From NCBI GenBank assembly GCA_027946365.1, contig JAPEUQ010000009.1:1-64000 (forward strand): a DNA stretch of 64,000 nt, written 5' to 3'. Each line of letters begins with the position of its first letter. Position 1 is the stretch's first letter. Below the pieces are notes generated by a model, which was not told the DNA's origin, ran no database searches, and saw only the letters and a program-made list of their open reading frames with translations. This DNA is from Kalmusia sp. IMI 367209. Its lineage: Eukaryota > Ascomycota > Dothideomycetes > Pleosporales > Didymosphaeriaceae. The position numbers and the translations under genes were made by a program. Positions 58,412 through 64,000 of this stretch are shown here, one piece after another.

Positions 58412-61400
58412 GTTATTAGGATCTAGAATCCTATATAGGGATCGGCTACTTATAACGATCCTTACCCTACTATAATTAGATAATATTCTATAATATCCCA
58501 CGCGCTAAGCTATAGGATGGCTTATAGTTAGCTGACATCACGTAACTATACTATAGAATCCCATATATCCTATGGTATAAGATAATATAGAACTATAGAA
58601 TCTATATTAATAACATATATATATAACCTTAAGTATAAGAACTTCTAGTTTTTATATTTAATCTAAGTTATAACTTTAGAATAAGTTAGTAATCTATCTT
58701 TAGATTCTCTAACTTCTTATTTATCTTCTCTAACTATACTCTTGCCTAAGAATCAACCACTAACCTCTTAGGACTAGCTATAAGTTAGGCTTAAGAATAT
58801 CTTAAACATCCTTAATATAAGTATAAACGGAACCTTATATCTAGTTAAAACTATAATAGATCCTATTAGAAATAAGCCTATAAGATCTAACTTTTACTAT
58901 AGATATAATTTTATACTAAAGGTTAGCTTCTCTAACTAAATTTATACTTTCTTAATAATCTAATACTAGAAGATAGTAGGAAGGTAATCTTTACCTTATA
59001 TCTTATATAAGGTAATACTTTAAATAGATCCAACCTTATATATATTAATACCTAGAAGAAGAAAATACTAAAGGAGATATAACTAATTAAATTATTAAAG
59101 ATTATAATAACTTTAAAGCTAAGATTAAATAATTCTTTAGAATCTCTAATGAATAATCTATTACTAAGAGAATTATCTAGAATTTTAAGTAAGTTTAATC
59201 TACTATAGAATATACTACTAAATTTAAAAAATATTCTAATTAAACTAACTAAAATAATATCTCTCTCGCTGATATATATTAATAAGGACTTAATAGATTT
59301 AGTATAGAAGGAACTTTATATAGTAGAACTATTACCTAAACCCTTAAGGATCTAAGTAAAAAGCTATAAGGATTAATATAGAATAATATAACCTCTATAA
59401 GGAACTAGAATATACTAAGGGATGATATAATTATAGAACCCTAGCTAGTAACTTTAACTATTAAGCTATAAGACTTTAGTGTACGGACCCATATAGTTAT
59501 TAACTAATAAAAGGAATCTAGTATACTAGAGAGCTTAATATTATAAAAAGGGAAGAAGGAAGATAAAAACCTCTCTAGGTTTATAGAACGTAACTTAGAT
59601 AGAACCTAATATAGAAAAAATCGGAAGGAGACTAAGATATATATCTACTATAATTATAATAAACTAGGTTATATCGCTAGAAACTATAGATTACCTAAAA
59701 AGAACATGGTGGTTCGTTAGTTAAATATATTAATTAAAGCTGACGAACTAGACTTTAATAAGTAGATAATTATAGATAGTAAAACTACTAAAAGATAGTA
59801 ATAAGGAAAATAAACTACTAAAAGTTAAGAAACTAAAGAACTAGAATTATAATTATAAGACTAAAAAGTAACACATTACATCTCATCTTAATAAGAATAT
59901 AAAATATAAAAAGATATATTAATATCGTGGACATGAGGCTCTAGGTTGAGCTTTAGCAACGGAACGATCACGATCCGAAGGATTCTAATAATCTAAACAC
60001 TAAACGCTTAGAGTTTTATAAGTAGAAGATCTTATAATCTATAAATAAATTATAGAATACATCTGCCTATCCAACTTATATTTCTTATATAGCAATCTAA
60101 TCAATTCGCTTACTAAAAATAGTAATCTAACACTAACTTTATAGTTATGAGCCCGGCGCTTTAGACGTAGGAAAGTTCTCTCTATATATTTAGATATTAA
60201 GGATTACTATATTTCTTTACCACTCTAATCTTAAAGATCCCGATTAACTCTTCTATTCGTAAAAATAACTAATACGGTAATCCTAGTAGGAAGGTATTAG
60301 CTTATAGATCACGCGAGCTAACCTTATTAATACGTACAACTCTAATTCCACGCCAAAAACCGCGGAGTATAGGATTAAATAGACCTAGACGTTCACGACG
60401 TTAAAATGATCAACGATATAACATTAGTATATCTAAGTTAACTAATAAGCGCCTCTAATAAGTAGCTAAAAAGTTATAATCTTAAGCTTACTAAGTATAG
60501 ATCACGAACGACGGAATGGTTAATACTCATATTAAGAGTATAAAATATCTAGAACTAAGTCTACACTATAGTATTCCTAATCTCCTTACTCCTATAATAA
60601 TTAAATTAGTAAGTAAGGATAAATTAATATTATAAGCTCTTATATAAGCTTTAAAGGGTAATCTTACACTAACTGAAGCTAATACGAAAAACCTAGTTTA
60701 AGCTTAATACTATACTCACCTTAAAAAGGCTAAGAACGCTAGACTAAATCCTAAAACCTAGTATAAGGACTAGCTACTCATCTATAATAAAGCCAAAACC
60801 TATAAGATTACTAATATTAAGGGGGAGCTTATAGTATACGATTTCCTAGATACGCTAACTCCTAGGATTACGCCAGATTAGGCACGATCCATAAATCAAC
60901 GTATTATCTAAGACTAAGCTCTAGATAATAAATCCCTTAATCTAGTATAAGTTAGAAAGATCTTTTTTTACTATTATAAGAATATGCGCTCCAAACAAAT
61001 AATAGAAAAGCCTTAAAATATTCTCTACTTTTGTGGATAAAGTTCGATGTGAAACAAGCTAGATTAATAAAAGATAATAAAGTAGGGAAACTAGGAAAGC
61101 CCTATCCCTATAAGAACGGAAAACATAAATAGGATCTAATAACCTATAAATATCTATAACTAGCTATTATAGGATCGTTGCTACTAGGGTATAACCTATA
61201 TCACTCTCTAAATAGGAAAAGAAGACGATCCTTAATCATCTTACTAAACCTAAATAAAATAATCTACGTACTAAGATAACTAAAGAAGAATGGATTAGCT
61301 ATATTATACTAACTCTAAAATTTCTAGGAACAATAGTTACTACGCTTATAGACCTAAATAAGCTTCTTAATCTAATAATAATACTATGAGTGTATATTCT

Positions 61401-64000
61401 ACTATAACTTTTAGTGCTCATCCTTTCTTAGAGAGTATAATCCTAAATAGAGGAGCTATAATATACCTTATTAATAATTATACTTTACTAGTACCTAGAA
61501 CGTTTAAGAAGCCACCTATAATTTAGAGCGTGGAAGTAGGGACATAAGCGTTTCTAATCTTAGAAACTAGAGAAAGACTTCTTAAAAGAGTACTATACGG
61601 CGAAAATAGAGCTCGATCTAAAATCTATTACTTAAGAATATAAAGATTATTAAAGGTTTTACATTAATATAGTATTGGAAGCTCGTTTAAAGAAGGTAGA
61701 GATCTAGTACCTTAGCTTAGATAACATACTATGTATGGAAACTATAGAACAGAGCATTATTTTAGCTAAGCTAAGCTATAAATATAACCTTATGTTTTTA
61801 AAATATAAACTAATCTCCTACTATCTATTAATAATAAGTATAATGTGATCAGCTAAACGCCGAACAATATATAATATACTAAAAGTAAATAGTAAAAGTT
61901 TCTAGTATTAGCGCTCTAGTTACTTAGGCTTAAAAGTATTAAAAGCCTTAGTCTATAGCGCGTAATGTACGGATTGAAGGGATTATATAATTAAACTATA
62001 AGTATTACGTAACTACCCATACTACGTAGGTAATCTTAAGATAACTAAGGAAAAGATTACCTAGACCTTTTATAGGATCTCCTAAAATCTATTTAATATA
62101 CCTATAGGACGATTGAACGAGAACTGGTTATTAATTATAAAAAAAGAGTTTAGTAGGAAGATCTATAATAATAACCTCTAAGTAAAAACAATCAAAAATT
62201 ATAATAATAATTAAAAGCTTTATAAAATACATTATAATAAAATATAAATTTACTATCACTATAATTCACTAGAATAACGATACTATAATACTACTATAAA
62301 GAGGAGATTAAAATATAAGATCTAGGTAAAATAAGAAGGTATAGAGATTAGCTAGCCACCACCTTATATATATGAGCCAAACGGTGCCGGAAAGAGTAGA
62401 ATAAGAAATTATAATAAAAGTTATTAAAATAAGAATAGGAGTAAATCTTCCTATCAAACTATAGTCTAAGATTATAGATATAATAGTATAACTTTATAAA
62501 TAAATCCTTTCGCTACTTATAGCCTTTAATCTCCAAACGAAGTACTAGACAGCTAGTTTTAATAATATTTTTAATATTATAAGCCTATAGCTATAAGAGC
62601 TATAATAGCTAATCTATATCTAGACTAAAGTAGAATCTTCGTCTATAACTACTACGTATATCCTTTAAATAGAGCGCAAGGGCGCGACAGACGAGGATTT
62701 AAAGTAAATCCAAGAACTTATATTAAATATCTAGTAGAATATAGAGCTTTTAATATCTATAGAATATAGGTTTTAATACTTAATTAGGTGATTATAACAC
62801 ATAACGTTACGTTTAATAAAAATCTATTCTACGAAGGGACTTCTAATGAGGGGATTCTAAAAGAAGAAATAGAGAAAATTATTAAGATTCTTAATAAAGA
62901 AGAAATCGCTAATCTAGAAGAGGCCTATAAATGGATCCTTAATCCTCTACCTAAATTATTTAAGTAAGCGAGCACCAAAACTAGATCTACTACTAAGAAA
63001 ATCTTTAAAGGAGAAGAAATTAAATAGATTAAAAAGACGGCTAGTTAGTCTTCTAGTTATAAAATCTTAAGATCGGACTTTACATAGACTATAAGTATAG
63101 CTAGTAAGTAGTTAAGAGCTCATATAGAGAGATCTAGAAATATAGGACTTATAACCCCTAATAGGACACTAGAGTTAGGTATTTTAGGGGATAATCTATT
63201 AAGGGATCACTAAGAGATCAGCGTCTAACTAGGTATATATTAACTAGGTAGGACTGGAACGCCGTTCCTAGAGGGTAAAGATACCCCTTAGTATAAGCCT
63301 AAGAGCTTAACGCCTACCTCTTAAACTAGGTTAGAAGATCCTATAGCTCTAGATGAAGTAGTAAACCCACTAGTATACTAAAGATAAAGACGCGTTAGTA
63401 ATTATATTATTTATATAAGTATAAGACTATAAAAATACTCCTATAGATAATTAAGTATATAGATACTTACCGCTTAGATGATAAAGGAGTAGAAGATCTA
63501 GATCTAGTAATTAGCTAAGGGGTAAGATAAATTAAAGTATTTATACACTAATTATAGATCTATCTAATAATTCTTAGCAAAACTTTATAAACACATTCTT
63601 TTTTAGAATAATAGAGGCCTAGGATAAGCGACGACCCTTTATTATAATTAACTTAATTATAGAGTTAATTATACTCTTAAAGCCATAGTTAGTGGCACCT
63701 CCTATTTATCTATATAGGATAAGCTTCCGAAAGAACCCTCAAATTAAAAGTAGTTAAGTATATATCTATTTAGGAAGCTTTTTAAATAAGCCTCTTATAA
63801 AGAAATCGACACACTTTAGAAGAAAGGGACATAGTTAGAAATTTAATGAGACGAAGCTTCTAAATACCTACTTTTACTAAAATAAATTTAGATATATAAG
63901 TATAATTAAAATAGATACTTTCTTAAGTATAAAGCTTATATCATTATAAGAGGAGATCTCTAAGAGAAAGACACGCTTAGTTTAACGTATACAGCCACTC
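58412..64000 (+). mobile_element. LTR retrotransposon remnant, runs off window
   Basis: An LTR-like leader (about 58414-58640: 'attaggatctagaatcctatatagg' to 'taataacatatatata') precedes a decayed gag-pol region. At 59646-59687 a CCHC zinc-knuckle ghost is readable: the spacing C-x2-C-x4-H-x4-C is kept with every C or H codon changed to TAY, exactly the RIP change from TGY/CAY, in the context KLG.IARN. Later AT-rich sequence (62.3-63.0 kb) resembles integrase-to-linker regions of Copia elements. No frame is open. The LTR-like repeat shared with 2240-2480 lies inside at 59924-60145. The Copia assignment is tentative. Confidence 0.55.
59924..60145 (+). repeat. LTR-like repeat, least damaged copy
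   Basis: 'ggacatgaggctctaggtt' through 'agtaatctaacactaac'; compare 2240-2480 (+) and 36145-36400 (-). Retained CG and CA dinucleotides make this the best copy for defining the family. Confidence 0.5.

Overview
The window looks like one genomic segment of a filamentous ascomycete (Pezizomycotina). The fungal signs are short introns (about 40-60 nt) with GT..AG ends and CTAAC/CTGAC-like branch sites, fungal-specific families (DUF3328/UstYa-like, SAT4-type rhodopsin domain) and long AT-rich tracts in which every frame is broken by TA-containing stops, as repeat-induced point mutation (RIP) produces. A Dothideomycete, perhaps Pleosporales, is my inference. I recall histone-H3-carrying hAT transposons reported in Pyrenophora, but I could not check this here.

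Layout. Positions 1-13.6 kb: decayed Gypsy-type retrotransposon, Tc1/pogo-like fragments and a 6.3 kb AT-rich hAT element (copy A). Positions 13.6-19.6 kb: a different hAT element that is not RIP-mutated, with a perfect 17-bp TIR and a perfect 8-bp target duplication. It carries a broken histone H3-like gene, an intact gene for a protein with a long acidic tail, and a frameshifted transposase. Positions 20.3-32.2 kb: a GC-normal island with seven host-type genes: POT/PTR2 peptide transporter, ATP-grasp ligase, a 46-residue secreted peptide, UstYa-like oxidase, fungal rhodopsin-domain membrane protein, GNAT acetyltransferase and an APC amino-acid/choline-type permease (one frameshift). Positions 32.6-64 kb: nested AT-rich transposons: inverted Gypsy copy, inverted hAT copy B, pogo-like elements nested in each other, copies of a 1.2 kb repeat (here 'X'), a 1.66 kb hAT-like non-autonomous element, a third hAT fragment and a Copia/Gypsy-like element running off the end.

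Working together. The island is a plausible small locus for a peptidic metabolite. An ATP-grasp ligase and a UstYa-like oxidase are divergently arranged with a peptide transporter and a tiny secreted peptide gene, and an amino-acid permease and an acetyltransferase lie nearby. Whether the 46-residue peptide is the substrate (RiPP-like), or the ligase makes a small peptide that UstYa oxidises, cannot be settled from sequence. The most unusual mobile element is the histone-carrying hAT. Its H3-like tail keeps the N-terminal ARSKQ and GGKAPK blocks but lacks the ARKS context at both the K9 and K27 positions.
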